The translations under genes were made by a program, and so were the position numbers. Of a stretch of 64,000 nucleotides of DNA, positions 27,373 to 36,945 are shown piece after piece. The notes beneath the pieces are model-generated. The model was not told the origin of the DNA, did not search any database, and saw only the letters and a program-made list of their open reading frames with translations. Each line of letters begins with the position of its first letter. Position 1 is the stretch's first letter. The DNA is from Nostoc punctiforme NIES-2108. GTDB lineage: Bacteria > Cyanobacteriota > Cyanobacteriia > Cyanobacteriales > Nostocaceae. The stretch is taken from positions 1 to 64,000 of the forward strand of contig LXQE01000085.1 in NCBI GenBank assembly GCA_003326195.1. The letters run 5' to 3'.

Positions 27373-28968
27373 ATGGCTAATACAGGTGTAATTCGTCAGC
27401 AAGGGCAAAATCCTGCTTTACCACCAGAGCGTGTACCGCTAAGAACCTGGATTGGTGTATTAGCCAGTATGCTTGGTGCATTTATGGCGGTATTAGATAT
27501 TCAAATAACTAATGCTTCGCTGCAAGATATTCAAGCCAGTTTAGGGGCAACTCTCGAAGAAGGTTCTTGGATTTCTACCGCGTATCTCGTAGCAGAAATT
27601 GTGGTAATTCCTCTAACCGGATGGTTGTCACGGGTGTTCTCATTGCAGCGTTATCTGTTAGTGAATACTGCACTATTTATTTTCTTTTCTATATGCTGTG
27701 GTTGGGCATGGGATCTTAATTCCATGATTTTCTTTCGCGCCTTACAAGGTTTTAGCGGAGGAGTACTAATTCCCACCGCGATGACAGTTGTATTAACAAC
27801 TTTACCCCAATCAAAACAATCAGTTGGACTGGCTGCATTTGGGTTTAGTGCAGTTTTTGCACCCTCAATTGGCCCAACATTAGGAGGTTGGTTAACCGAA
27901 AATTTTGGTTGGGAATACAACTTTTATATAAATGTAATTCCAGGCGTTTTAATGCTGACTGGTGTTTGGTACGGAATTAAGCAAGAAAAACCCCAAATTA
28001 ATTTACTTAAACAAGGTGACTGGTGGGGAATTATTGCAATGGCTATTGGCTTAGGTTCCATACAAGTTGTTTTAGAAGAAGGTAGCCGCAAAGATTGGTT
28101 TGGTTCAGCGTTGATTGTGCGCTTAACTGTGATTGCAGTAATTTTTTTGGCGATATTTTTCTTTATAGAATTAACTCGGAAACAACCATTTATTAATTTA
28201 CGGCTTTTGTCTAGGCGAAACTTTGGTTTAGCCAGTATTGTCAATGTATCGTTGGGAGTAGGATTGTATGGTTCAATTTATATTTTACCGTTGTATCTCG
28301 CTCAAATTCAAAAATACAATGCTTTGCAAATCGGTGAAGTATTAATTTGGGCTGGTATTCCCCAACTGTTTATTATTCCCCTCATACCGAAATTGATGCA
28401 ACGCATTGACGTGCGTTTCATGGTAGCTTTTGGTGTGACTTTGTTTTCCATCAGTGCATTTATGAACTCTGGAATGACTAATGAAACAGGATTAGATCAA
28501 TTACGCTGGTCGCAATTTGTGCGTGCAATGGGACAACCCTTAATTATGGTGCCGCTTAGTTCTATTGCTACTGCTGGTTTGAGTCCAAAAGAAGCAGGTT
28601 CGGCAAGTGGTTTATTTAATATGATGCGAAATCTAGGTGGTTCTATCGGAATTGCTTCTTTAGCAACTTTATTAGCAAATAGAGAGCAATTTCACTCGAA
28701 TAGATTGGGAGATGGAGTATCTTTATATAATCCAGAAACCCAGCAGCGAATTGACCAAATGACACAGTATTTTGTTAGTCGCGGAGCAGATTTAAGTACA
28801 GCCCAAAATCAAGCGATCGCATCTATATCCAACCTCGTCCGTCGGGAAGCATTTGTAATGGCTTTTAATGATTGTTTCTACTTTATTGGTATTGCATTAT
28901 TACTCAGTGGGATTGCCATTTTATTCCTCAAAAAGGTGAAGCCAAGTGGTGGCGCTGTTGCTCATTAG
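27373..28968 (+). CDS. DHA2-family MFS drug efflux pump (EmrB/QacA type)
   Basis: A 531-residue transporter with 14 predicted helices. Motif FMAVLDIQITNASLQDIQASLGATLEEGSWISTAYLVAEIVVIPLTGWLSR is the EmrB/QacA hallmark (given here in full as two joined segments on helices 1-2). Motif C, FGFSAVFAPSIGPTLGGWLTE, marks an antiporter. It would work with the HlyD-type fusion protein upstream to expel drugs or a native metabolite through the outer membrane by proton antiport. The group is probably repressed by the MarR protein at 23712. Confidence 0.92.
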   Translation: MANTGVIRQQGQNPALPPERVPLRTWIGVLASMLGAFMAVLDIQITNASLQDIQASLGATLEEGSWISTAYLVAEIVVIPLTGWLSRVFSLQRYLLVNTALFIFFSICCGWAWDLNSMIFFRALQGFSGGVLIPTAMTVVLTTLPQSKQSVGLAAFGFSAVFAPSIGPTLGGWLTENFGWEYNFYINVIPGVLMLTGVWYGIKQEKPQINLLKQGDWWGIIAMAIGLGSIQVVLEEGSRKDWFGSALIVRLTVIAVIFLAIFFFIELTRKQPFINLRLLSRRNFGLASIVNVSLGVGLYGSIYILPLYLAQIQKYNALQIGEVLIWAGIPQLFIIPLIPKLMQRIDVRFMVAFGVTLFSISAFMNSGMTNETGLDQLRWSQFVRAMGQPLIMVPLSSIATAGLSPKEAGSASGLFNMMRNLGGSIGIASLATLLANREQFHSNRLGDGVSLYNPETQQRIDQMTQYFVSRGADLSTAQNQAIASISNLVRREAFVMAFNDCFYFIGIALLLSGIAILFLKKVKPSGGAVAH

Positions 28969-29016
28969 ATTTGTTCTATGGGTTAAAATATTTGATAAAA
29001 CTACTAAAGTACTAAA

Positions 29017-29619
29017 ATGGCCATTAGCCAAAGTGAGTACTATATCTCTCCAGAAGAATATTTAGAAGGCGAGAAAGTAAGTGAAATCAAACACGAGTAC
29101 ATTGATGGGCAAGTCTACGCAATGGCAGGGGCAAGCGATGCTCATGTCACAGTTAGTATGAATGTATCTATGCTGCTGCGAAACCATCTGCGGGGTAGTG
29201 GTTGCCGTGTCTATATGTTAGATATGAAAGCACAAATTGAGGTCATAAATCGCTATTTTTATCCCGATGTAATGGTTACTTGTGATACACGAGATAGAGA
29301 GTCTGAATATTTTAAGTCCCATCCTTGCTTAATTATCGAAGTGCTTTCTGAGTCAACCGAAGGCTATGACAGAGGTAAGAAATTTGCTAGTTATCGACAC
29401 TTAGAATCATTACAAGAATATGTGTTAATTTCACCAGATAGAATGAGTGTAGAATGTTTCCGCCGCAATGAGGAGGGACATTGGGTATTTTACCCTTACG
29501 AAAAAGGGGAAGAAGTGCATTTAGCTAGCGTTGATTTTCGGTGTGCGATGCCTACGGCGGGCTACGCCTACGCAGAAATATATGAAGATGTAATATTGAT
29601 AGATGAGAATATTTCCTAA
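29017..29619 (+). CDS. Uma2-family (DUF820) putative endonuclease
   Basis: A 200-residue protein with the DUF820/Uma2 fold, a PD-(D/E)xK nuclease-like domain multiplied in cyanobacteria. Features are YISPEEYLEGEKVSEIKHEY at the start, the catalytic-type strand YFYPDVMVTCD and CLIIEVLSEST. Its cellular role is unknown. Near the C-terminus a 29-bp small dispersed repeat (29545-29573) encodes the in-frame insert AMPTAGYAYA. The neighbour on the other strand carries the same repeat. The two genes overlap by four bases at their 3' ends. Confidence 0.88.
   Translation: MAISQSEYYISPEEYLEGEKVSEIKHEYIDGQVYAMAGASDAHVTVSMNVSMLLRNHLRGSGCRVYMLDMKAQIEVINRYFYPDVMVTCDTRDRESEYFKSHPCLIIEVLSESTEGYDRGKKFASYRHLESLQEYVLISPDRMSVECFRRNEEGHWVFYPYEKGEEVHLASVDFRCAMPTAGYAYAEIYEDVILIDENIS
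29545..29573 (+). repeat. Small dispersed repeat inside a coding sequence (copy 1)
   Basis: A 29-bp unit beginning GCGATGCCTACGGCGGGC and ending GCTACGCCTACGC. It is inserted in frame near the 3' end of the Uma2 gene. A second copy with four differences lies 124 bp away. Confidence 0.8.
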
Positions 29620-30395
29620 TCTAACATTTCTGGATCAATTCCTAAAGCGTTGAGTTGTTCAGCAGAGAGCGATGTCTTCGACGGGCTACGCCTACGCAAT
29701 TTATCTACAATTTTCTCCCTTTTTTGGCGCTCAATCACAGCACGTTCCTCACCCGTTAGCAGTAAATTTCCTTGTCCATCCCACCAGCGCAACCAAGGTA
29801 ACTCTGCATTCAGATAAAATCCCTGCCAAATTCCCAACTCTACCCCCATAGGAGCAATTGGGTAATGTCCCCGTTCATTGGGTTTCATGAGTTTATAAGT
29901 AATATCGACTAGACGATACACCTCAACTTGCGCTTTTGCTACTTCATAAATTCCATAATAAGGCACTCGAATTGCCTGCTCATAAACCCAAAACTTACCA
30001 ACATTTCCACCCTCCCCTTGAGATGGCGGCGTTTTATCTCGTTCTTCTGAACCATCTCCAGAGACAAATTCAATCACAATTAGGGGTGCAATATACTCCT
30101 TCCACAGCACATAAGAACGGCGCATTTTACCGTTAAGAGTCGGTGGTACATTGGGTATATAAAACCAGTCTGGTGCTTCAGCGCCTTTCTCAGGAGGATC
30201 TGTCAATCGCCAGTAGATACCAGAATCTTGTCCGATACAATACTGACTATCTGGATAAAGTTCCTCTAAAACAAGTTTAATCGAGTCAGTGAGTAAGATA
30301 CTTTGCGGATGCTCTTGCCAGTTTTTCACAAATGTACCATCTGAGTCTGGTAACTGGGTGTGGTCAGGTAAAGTTAATGCCGATAGGGAAGTCAT
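29616..30395 (-). CDS. Uma2-family (DUF820) protein
   Basis: A 259-residue Uma2 homologue of a longer subtype. Middle strands YCIGQDSGIYWRLTDPPEKG, APDWFYIPNVPP and APLIVIEFVSGDGSEE correspond to the PD-(D/E)xK core. The C-terminus is basic and helical (RAVIERQKREKIVDKLRRR). A copy of the dispersed repeat at 29669-29697 makes the stretch RRRSPSKTS, read from the antisense side of the repeat. Convergent with and overlapping the other Uma2 gene. Function unknown. Confidence 0.85.
   Translation of the reverse strand: MTSLSALTLPDHTQLPDSDGTFVKNWQEHPQSILLTDSIKLVLEELYPDSQYCIGQDSGIYWRLTDPPEKGAEAPDWFYIPNVPPTLNGKMRRSYVLWKEYIAPLIVIEFVSGDGSEERDKTPPSQGEGGNVGKFWVYEQAIRVPYYGIYEVAKAQVEVYRLVDITYKLMKPNERGHYPIAPMGVELGIWQGFYLNAELPWLRWWDGQGNLLLTGEERAVIERQKREKIVDKLRRRSPSKTSLSAEQLNALGIDPEMLD
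29669..29697 (+). repeat. Small dispersed repeat inside a coding sequence (copy 2)
   Basis: The same 29-bp family as at 29545, beginning GCGATGTCTTCGACGGGC. On this strand it is antisense to the Uma2 gene, so it is translated in a different frame and sense than copy 1. Confidence 0.8.
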
Positions 30396-30485
30396 AGGCT
30401 TTAACGAAGGTTTGTCTGATTCTTATTGTAATCCTCACGCAAAGACAAAAAACTCTTGCGTCTCTACGTGAGATTCTTATGATGT

Positions 30486-31166
30486 TTATGAAACACCAGG
30501 CTCATCAGCAGTTTTGATCTCTTTTAAAATTCGTTCTACTTGGTTAACTTTTTCACCTCTATTCTGTTCTTTGAAAATATTTAAAGCTTTTTCTAAAGAA
30601 GATAGTGCCTCGTCTTTTTTATTTGTTTGCCACAATGCCAGTGCAAAATTAGTCAGCCCTTCGCCATAATTAGGATTAATTTCCAGAGCTTTTTTATATT
30701 CAGTAATGGCTTCTTGCCAGCGACTTTGGCTTGCGTAAACAATACCGATCGCATTGTAAGCTAGAGCATATTTTGGCTTGAGGCGAATGGCTTCTCGAAA
30801 AGAGCTAATTGCATCTTCTGGTTTCTTTTGCCGAAAAAGTACATTTCCCAGTTGAAAGTGTCCGAAGGCATCTTCTGGGAATTTTTTAATTAATTTGCGT
30901 AAACTTTCCTCTGCACCTGTCAAGTCTCCCTGACTAAATAAACCATTGGCTTGTTGCAGGAGTTGCGATCGCTCTGGTGCATCTGTACCTGAAGCTTGTG
31001 CTAGTTTTTGTGGTTGTCTCTGTGCAGACTGTTGTGGCGAATTCAAAGAAACTTGTCCAGGAACCGCTAAGACTAATGGTGATATCCCCATTACACTGAT
31101 AATACTCAGCATCATGCAGCCAATAGGTTGAACAAATGCTGATTTGGATTTGCACTTCACCTTCAT
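30486..31166 (-). CDS. Secreted or periplasmic TPR-repeat protein
   Basis: A 226-residue protein. A basic start (MKVKCKSKSAFVQPIG) is followed by a hydrophobic signal segment (CMMLSIISVMGISPLVLAVPG). Then come a low-complexity Gln stretch and three to four tetratricopeptide repeats from about residue 70 to 200 (e.g. AFGHFQLGNVLFRQKKPEDA, ALAYNAIGIVYASQSRWQEA). TPR domains scaffold protein contacts. The role is unknown; in cyanobacteria such proteins often sit in the periplasm or at the membrane. Minus strand, downstream of acs, from which a terminator hairpin separates it. Confidence 0.85.
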   Translation of the reverse strand: MKVKCKSKSAFVQPIGCMMLSIISVMGISPLVLAVPGQVSLNSPQQSAQRQPQKLAQASGTDAPERSQLLQQANGLFSQGDLTGAEESLRKLIKKFPEDAFGHFQLGNVLFRQKKPEDAISSFREAIRLKPKYALAYNAIGIVYASQSRWQEAITEYKKALEINPNYGEGLTNFALALWQTNKKDEALSSLEKALNIFKEQNRGEKVNQVERILKEIKTADEPGVS

Positions 31167-31246
31167 CGCCCTGAATGCCTCAATAATGTTCTAATCTTAA
31201 TGATAAATTGGCCTGCGTTAGCGCGTAATGCATCACAAGAAAGACG

Positions 31247-31274
31247 ATAAGGGCGCATATATGTGCGCCCTTAT
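31247..31274 (-). terminator. Terminator hairpin after acs
   Basis: ATAAGGGCGCA (31247-31257) and TGCGCCCTTAT (31264-31274) form a perfect 11-bp stem with a 6-nt loop, 19 bp past the acs stop. On the minus strand it is followed by a modest T-rich run. Confidence 0.7.
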
Positions 31275-31292
31275 TAAGCCATTGGGAATTAT

Positions 31293-33266
31293 TTACACAC
31301 CTTCTCGTAACTTATCCAACACACCCCGATCTTCTAATGTCGAAGTATCTCCAGATACCTCTTGCCCCGCAGCTAGATTCCGCAGCAAGCGCCGCATAAT
31401 CTTACCTGATCGCGTTTTGGGCAAAGAGTCTGTAAAGCGGATTTCTCCAGGACGTGCGATCGCACCAATTTCTTTGACAACATGCAGTTTGAGTTCTTTA
31501 CTCAGTTCCTCACTTCCCTGATAAGTGCCTTCTAAAGTCACAAAAGCAACTACTTCTTCACCCTTAAGTTCATCGGGTTTACCCACTACCGCCGCCTCTG
31601 CAACCGCTGGATGTGAAACTAACGCTGATTCCACTTCCATTGTACCCAGTCGGTGTCCAGATACATTCAGTACGTCATCCACACGACCCATTACCCAGAA
31701 GTAACCGTCTTCATCTTGTCTTGCGCCATCACCAGCAAAGTAAGTATAGTTACCATTTTGGGGTGGAATGTGTTCCCAGTAGGTACGGCGGAAGCGTTCT
31801 GGATCGCCGTAGACTGTCCGCATCATTCCTGGCCACGGATAGCGCACTGCTAGATAACCGCCTTCGTTATTAGGTACGGTGTTTCCTTCTAAATCTACGA
31901 CATCTGCAATAATTCCTGGGAAGGGAAGAGTTGCGGAACCGGGTTTGGTGGGAATCGCCCCTGGTAACGGTGTAATCATGATACCGCCGGTTTCTGTTTG
32001 CCACCAAGTATCCACAATCGGACAACGTTCCCCACCAATTACTTTGTGATACCACATCCAAGCTTCGGGGTTAATCGGTTCGCCGACGGTTCCCAGCAAA
32101 CGCAACGAAGACAAGTTTCGCGCATTCGGATGTTGTTCTCCCATCTTAATAAATGCCCGAATTGCCGTAGGTGCTGTATAAAAAATATTAACGCCGTATT
32201 TTTCAATTACATCCCATAAACAGCCAGGATTTGAAGCACGGGGCGCACCTTCATACATCACTGTGGTTGCACCGTTGGAAAGCGGGCCGTAGACTATGTA
32301 GCTGTGTCCCGTAATCCAACCAACATCAGCGGTACACCAATATACATCTGTGTCTTGAAGGTCAAAAATCCACTTGGTGGTGATATGGGTATACAAATTA
32401 TAACCAGCAGTTGTATGCACTACACCCTTCGGTTTGCCCGTGCTGCCAGAAGTGTAGAGGACAAACAGCATATCTTCGCTGTCCATCGGTTCGGCGGGAC
32501 AATCTGCTGATACACCCTTTTGCAAATCATGCCACCAATGATCGCGTCCGCCCAACTGCATATAAGTTTCTTGTCCGGTGCGCTTGACAACGAGGACATT
32601 TTCTACACTGGGAACAGCACCATCAGCTAAGGCTTTATCTACCTGTGCCTTGAGAGGAACGATCGCATCTTTGCGCCAACCACCATCAGCCGTGATTACC
32701 AGTTTCGCTTGAGCATCAATTAAGCGATCGCGCAAAGCTTCGGCACTAAAACCACCAAATACCACACTATGGGGTGCGCCAATTCGGGCACAGGCTAACA
32801 TTGCGATCGCAGCTTCAGGAATCATCGGCATATAAATACCAACGCGATCGCCTTTTTGTACACCCAGTTGCTTCAATACATTGGCGAACTGGCAAACTTC
32901 CCGGTGCAGTTGGGCGTAAGTAAGAGTACGGGAATCACCTGGTTCTCCTTCCCAAATCAGTGCTGCTTTATTTTTGCGCCAGGTAGTGAGATGTCTGTCA
33001 AGGCAGTTGTAAGAAATATTCATCTTACCGCCAACGAACCACTTAGCAAAAGGCGGTTGCCAGTCTAATACTGTATCCCATTTTTGGAACCATTCTAATT
33101 CTGTTCCAGCCAAATCTGCCCAAAATTGCTGCGGATCGGCTTTGGCTTTGTCGTAGAGACGCTGATAGTTTTCCAGGCTTTTGATATGGGCATTCTGCGA
33201 GAATTCCGAGGGAGGATGGAAGAGGCGGTGCTCTTGGAGGATTGATTCGATATTTGGTTCAGACAT
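31293..33266 (-). CDS. acs: Acetyl-CoA synthetase (AMP-forming)
   Basis: A 657-residue enzyme, full length for Acs. It makes acetyl-CoA from acetate, ATP and CoA through an acetyl-AMP intermediate. The P-loop [16 protein letters not shown], the [10 protein letters not shown] acetate and adenylate motif, [23 protein letters not shown] hinge and the C-terminal TRSGKIMRR with the regulated lysine are all visible. Cytoplasmic; it recovers acetate and feeds fatty acid synthesis. Expressed alone on the minus strand. Confidence 0.97.
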   Translation of the reverse strand: MSEPNIESILQEHRLFHPPSEFSQNAHIKSLENYQRLYDKAKADPQQFWADLAGTELEWFQKWDTVLDWQPPFAKWFVGGKMNISYNCLDRHLTTWRKNKAALIWEGEPGDSRTLTYAQLHREVCQFANVLKQLGVQKGDRVGIYMPMIPEAAIAMLACARIGAPHSVVFGGFSAEALRDRLIDAQAKLVITADGGWRKDAIVPLKAQVDKALADGAVPSVENVLVVKRTGQETYMQLGGRDHWWHDLQKGVSADCPAEPMDSEDMLFVLYTSGSTGKPKGVVHTTAGYNLYTHITTKWIFDLQDTDVYWCTADVGWITGHSYIVYGPLSNGATTVMYEGAPRASNPGCLWDVIEKYGVNIFYTAPTAIRAFIKMGEQHPNARNLSSLRLLGTVGEPINPEAWMWYHKVIGGERCPIVDTWWQTETGGIMITPLPGAIPTKPGSATLPFPGIIADVVDLEGNTVPNNEGGYLAVRYPWPGMMRTVYGDPERFRRTYWEHIPPQNGNYTYFAGDGARQDEDGYFWVMGRVDDVLNVSGHRLGTMEVESALVSHPAVAEAAVVGKPDELKGEEVVAFVTLEGTYQGSEELSKELKLHVVKEIGAIARPGEIRFTDSLPKTRSGKIMRRLLRNLAAGQEVSGDTSTLEDRGVLDKLREGV

Positions 33267-33501
33267 AGTTAGTTATGAGTGCGATCGCTTCGCTATTGTT
33301 ACTAAAAACTATTCTTAGCCCAGTTGTGCTATACAGGGTTTAGATTTTCGTTAAGCTAGGTAAAAATTGCCGAGTTATTTAGTTTACATTCATTTTCATC
33401 TAGCAAAAGCAAGCGATCAAGAAATTTAAAGACGTTTTACAACCCATCTACCGGGAATGTTGCAATATTGTAAGTAGTCTTGACAAGCAAAATTTGAAAC
33501 T

Positions 33502-34146
33502 ATGCCCCTCACTGTCGAAGCTAGTACTCTATCTCTCAATGATGTTCATCGCTTTCTCAAATTAGAAAAGCTTTCAAATGGTTCATTTACAAATTTCTTA
33601 AGACTAGAACCACTCTCTGAGTTTGAACAGCAGGATTTATTAGGAATCAGAGACGACTTTGATCGTTATTTAAGCGCAGGTAAAATTTCTGAAGGATTGG
33701 TTAAATTCTTAACAATCGCACCTTTAATGCGGTTAGCTGGATTTTACGATGTGCCGATTCGGTTGACAATGGAAGATAGCATTGCGATCGCAGTCGAAGA
33801 TGAAGACAGAAGAATTACCGGACGGATGGATATTTTAGCAATCAACAGTCCTCAAAGTAATATTGCGCCGCCATTTTGGGTTCTAGTGATTGAAACAAAA
33901 AATAGTTCGGTCAATGTGATTGAGGGTTTACCTCAATTACTCACTTATGCTTTTAAAAGTTTAGATCAACAACCATCAGTTTGGGGTTTGGTAACTAATG
34001 GACAGCTTTATCAATTTGTTTATTTAAGACATGACAACCAGTCAACTTATGAGTTAATGCCATTATTAAATTTGAGTCAATCTCCAGATGCAATTGAGTT
34101 ATTGCAAGTTTTCAAAGGCATTTGTAAGTTACCAAATTTTCAGTAA
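33502..34146 (+). CDS. PD-(D/E)xK nuclease-like protein
   Basis: A 214-residue protein. The core motif reads RRITGRMDILAIN with about 17 residues to PFWVLVIETKNSS, that is D then E-x-K of a restriction-endonuclease-like fold. This resembles the N-terminal domain of type I restriction HsdR subunits and stand-alone cyanobacterial homologues. A glutamine-rich helix follows (GLPQLLTYAFKSLDQQPSVW). No methyltransferase or helicase partner is next to it, so it is an orphan. A role in defence is possible but unproven. Confidence 0.7.
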   Translation: MPLTVEASTLSLNDVHRFLKLEKLSNGSFTNFLRLEPLSEFEQQDLLGIRDDFDRYLSAGKISEGLVKFLTIAPLMRLAGFYDVPIRLTMEDSIAIAVEDEDRRITGRMDILAINSPQSNIAPPFWVLVIETKNSSVNVIEGLPQLLTYAFKSLDQQPSVWGLVTNGQLYQFVYLRHDNQSTYELMPLLNLSQSPDAIELLQVFKGICKLPNFQ

Positions 34147-34176
34147 AATTAACGTATAATTGCGGGGCGATCGCTG

Positions 34177-34904
34177 ATGTCTGAACCTGCTACTCTAGAA
34201 ATCATCTCTGATGGTATTTCAGAAGACGAAGTTATTTTTCCTCCTGGTGATATACTGAGTGACGAACCACCCTTGGAAAGTGACCTACACCGCGACTAAA
34301 TCGATTTGCTGATTCGCATCCTTAAATTGTGGTGGCGAGATAGGCAAGATTTTTATGCTTCTGGCAATTTGACAATTTACTACAGTCCTAACCAAAAAAA
34401 ACCAGAAAGCTTCCGTGGGCCAAACTTTTTTGTAGTTTTGGGAACTCAGAAAAAGACCGTAAGAGTTGGGTAGTTTGGCAAGAAGACGGCAAATATCCCA
34501 ACTTGATTGTGGAAATTTTGTCAAGCTCAACGGCAACAGTTGATAAAGGTTTAAAAAAACAAGTTTACCAAGAAACCTTCCGTACACCAGATTATTTCTG
34601 GTTTGATCCTGTAACAATGGAACTTCAGGGATTTCATTTAGTTGATGGTAAGTATCAAGAAATCCAAGTAACCACTGATGGACGTTTGTGGAGTCAGCAG
34701 TTAGAACTTTATTTAGGAGTTTATGAAGGTAAATTAAGATTCTTCACTACTGAAAATCAATTGATACTATCATCAGAAGAATTGGCTGAACAAGAATGTT
34801 TACGTGCCGAACAGGCAGAAGAACGCGCCCAATAAGCAGAGCAAGAAATTGCTCGACTGCGGGAGGCTTTACGTATACAGAGCATCGACCTAGAGAATAT
34901 TTGA
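34177..34904 (+). pseudogene. Broken Uma2-family (DUF820) gene
   Basis: Reading from ATG at 34177, the Uma2 pattern is clear (SEPATLEIISDGISEDEVIF, later YPNLIVEILSSSTATVDKGL and FRTPDYFWFDPVTME). It is interrupted by an in-frame TAA near 34297, a frameshift near 34450, and a second TAA at 34833-34835 before the last segment, AEQEIARLREALRIQSIDLE. Both stops sit where CAA would fit the family (Q to stop). A fragment from 34503 to 34835 still forms an open frame but starts inside the domain. Clear recent decay of a fourth Uma2 copy. Confidence 0.85.
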
Positions 34905-34996
34905 TTACATCAGAAAATTAACTAAATACATTTTCAAGTTAAAATCTAGTTATCAATGTTAAAAAAAAGCGTAATTTTCTGAAAGTAGGGCATCGA

Positions 34997-35686
34997 TTGC
35001 AAGCACAAGAAATTAAGGATAAGCTAAAGTCCCTTATCGAGCAAGCCTCCTCGATAGATCATAATTTAGCGAGAAGATTAGATGAAATCAATCGTTGGGT
35101 AAAAAACATCAAGCCAGGTTCCCTGACTGCAAAACCCTTTGTGATTGCCTTTCTGCTAGAGGTGATTACGGATTCGACAATATGGCTGATGATCAAATCC
35201 TTACCTTCAGAAGAGGAACAAAACGCAAAGTTCGAGATGATGACGCCGATTGAGAGATATTGGTACGGTTATCTATTTCCCAGATGGATAAATGCAAGTG
35301 ACTCCAAGTTTTATATTTGGAAACAAAAATTGATGGCAGGTGAATTTAATCAGGTTGATAATGATATTATTAGATCAATAGCCCAAGATATAGTTCAGCG
35401 AGAAGGTAGTTTTTGGCAGCGTTATATTGCCGACCTTTCTATGGCAACAGATTTAATTGTTAGTCGTAACAATCAACCACTGTGCATTCAAGTTACCAGT
35501 GTTAGTGAAGAACTCAATCAACAAAAGTACCAAGCTTGGCAAAATACACTGCGATCGTGGGAAATAGAGAGAGGATTGTTCTTAAGTTACAATCCCAAGG
35601 ATACTAATTTTGTGAACCAGCTAGTCAACGTGGCCCTGTATAACAGTGATTACCTTTCTGGTGGCAAATATTTAAAATTTTCGTGA
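34997..35686 (+). CDS. Hypothetical protein, nuclease-like C-terminal half
   Basis: A 229-residue protein not recognised by name. The predicted start is a TTG. The N-terminal half is helical. The C-terminal half has YIADLSMATDLIVSRNNQPL followed by CIQVTS, a strand pattern like PD-(D/E)xK domains but with Gln in place of the usual Glu. That may mean a lost or altered active site. Located among other nuclease-like and decayed genes; an accessory or defence-related function is only a guess. Confidence 0.45.
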   Translation: MQAQEIKDKLKSLIEQASSIDHNLARRLDEINRWVKNIKPGSLTAKPFVIAFLLEVITDSTIWLMIKSLPSEEEQNAKFEMMTPIERYWYGYLFPRWINASDSKFYIWKQKLMAGEFNQVDNDIIRSIAQDIVQREGSFWQRYIADLSMATDLIVSRNNQPLCIQVTSVSEELNQQKYQAWQNTLRSWEIERGLFLSYNPKDTNFVNQLVNVALYNSDYLSGGKYLKFS

Positions 35687-35714
35687 ACTTTCAGGAATTT
35701 GATATTTCAGATTT

Positions 35715-36194
35715 GTGTCTAGCCTACATACTTACGTGCTAATTACAGCTTCTATGGCTAATAAAAGAGAAACTCACTGCAACAATCAAGTAGATACATT
35801 TGCTGAAGCTTTAGCGACGGCGCGACAAATGCAGCAGAACTGGCTAACTTATGGGGTTGATTTTGTCAATATTTACGTTGAGGATGTGGAGGGAGACTGG
35901 CTAGAAACGTGGGGACATGATGAAATATTAGGTAATTTTCAATTAGATACTATTAAAGAATTTCTGGTAAGTAATGATAGTGTAGCTGTTAGGATAAGAG
36001 AGCATTTAGGCGAGCGATCGCTGTTTGATTTTGCAGTAAACTTAGATGAAGTTTGGAGAATTTCTGAAACAGATGACAGGTTATCTGCTGTGAGAAACTT
36101 ATTAGCTGGTGAAGGAAATAGTATTGATACAGATGAAATTAGGTTCTTGGATTTGGCAAACACTCTGGTGGGAAAGTTAGCAGAGATTTTGTGA
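35715..36194 (+). CDS. Hypothetical protein, about 159 aa
   Basis: Unrecognised. It begins at GTG 35715 (alternative ATG at 35754). Acidic, with few motifs: FAEALATARQMQQNWLTYGV, then FVNIYVEDVEGDWLETWGHD. No signal or membrane helix. A 47-bp piece of the gene (35994-36040) is copied, with changes, downstream at 36311-36357. A functional partner is not evident. Confidence 0.45.
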   Translation: MSSLHTYVLITASMANKRETHCNNQVDTFAEALATARQMQQNWLTYGVDFVNIYVEDVEGDWLETWGHDEILGNFQLDTIKEFLVSNDSVAVRIREHLGERSLFDFAVNLDEVWRISETDDRLSAVRNLLAGEGNSIDTDEIRFLDLANTLVGKLAEIL

Positions 36195-36310
36195 GATTTT
36201 TAGTTGAGTAGTGGTAAATTCAATTGCCCTTAAAGTATCGAATTCGCAATGGTAATGTTGAGCTACTAAAAGATAATGGTAGCGATCGCATGATTTTATT
36301 AATTTTTACT

Positions 36311-36357
36311 ATAAGACAGCATTTAAAAGAGCGATTGCTGTTTGATTTTACAGTAAA
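36311..36357 (+). pseudogene. Fragment duplicated from the preceding hypothetical gene
   Basis: ATAAGACAGCATTTA and GCTGTTTGATTTTACAGTAAA match 35994-36040 at 42 of 47 positions by eye. The surrounding frames are broken, so this is a remnant of a second copy. Confidence 0.65.
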
Positions 36358-36419
36358 AAAACTCACCCTGTCCTATCAGACATCCCTCTTGTTACTGAGG
36401 CTACGGTTAAACAAGTCAA

Positions 36420-36512
36420 ATTACCCCCCTCAATCCCCCCGATGAATTGGGAGGAAGCCGGAAATCCAGTTCCCTCCCCAATACATACGGGGAGGGTTAG
36501 GGTGGGGTAAAA
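36420..36512. repeat. C-rich/G-rich dispersed repeat with hairpin
   Basis: CCCTCCCC (36472-36479) and GGGGAGGG (36489-36496) form an 8-bp hairpin within a longer C/G-rich block containing GGTTAGGGTGGGG. This type of block is scattered in cyanobacterial genomes. No protein is encoded. Confidence 0.6.
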
Positions 36513-36655
36513 CCCTGGTTAATCAGCTACTTCAGACTTGTGTGTACACCATAGCGTTACTAAGGAGAGAGACAAATTTTACTTAGTCAAATCAAGGTGA
36601 AGTATCTTAATTGCACACACCCTAAGTATTTGTTGCAAAATTTCAATTTTTTCTT

Positions 36656-36945
36656 ATCAATGTTGAAGCAGTTGTTACTCAGGTTGAACCATTTATCAGA
36701 AAGGTTTAAGCATTTCTTACAAAGATTAACTATTTTTTTATCAATGTTCAAACAATTGTTACTCACGTTAAAGCATTTATAAGAAAGGTTTAAGCATTTC
36801 TTGCAAAGATTAAATATTTTATTATCAATGTTGAAGCAATTGTTACTCAGATTGAAGCATTTATAAGAAAGGTTTAAGTATTTCTTACAAAGATTAAATA
36901 TTTTATTATCAATGCTGAAGCAATTGTTATTCAGGTTGAAACTGT
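36656..36945. repeat. 84-bp tandem repeat, about 3.5 copies
   Basis: Units start with ATCAATG at 36656, 36740, 36824 and 36908, exactly 84 bp apart; the last unit is partial. Each unit itself is made of four related 21-bp pieces. On the minus strand the repeat stays open as a reading frame for about 118 codons with a 28-residue period (pieces like NCFNIDN, KIFNLCK, KCLNLSY, KCFNLSN). No start codon or ribosome site precedes it. On the plus strand frames are broken by stops. It may be a decayed repeat-protein tail or a plain minisatellite. Confidence 0.8.

Noticed and set aside
36224..36445. 73-codon frame after the gene at 35715
   Set aside because: It only covers a decayed duplicate; no start site or family match.
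36597..36782. 61-codon plus-strand frame in the 84-bp repeat
   Set aside because: It stops after 1.5 units; the minus strand, not this one, is open through the repeat.
36656..36945. CRISPR array
   Set aside because: The 84-bp units are contiguous tandem copies with no unique spacers and no cas genes nearby.
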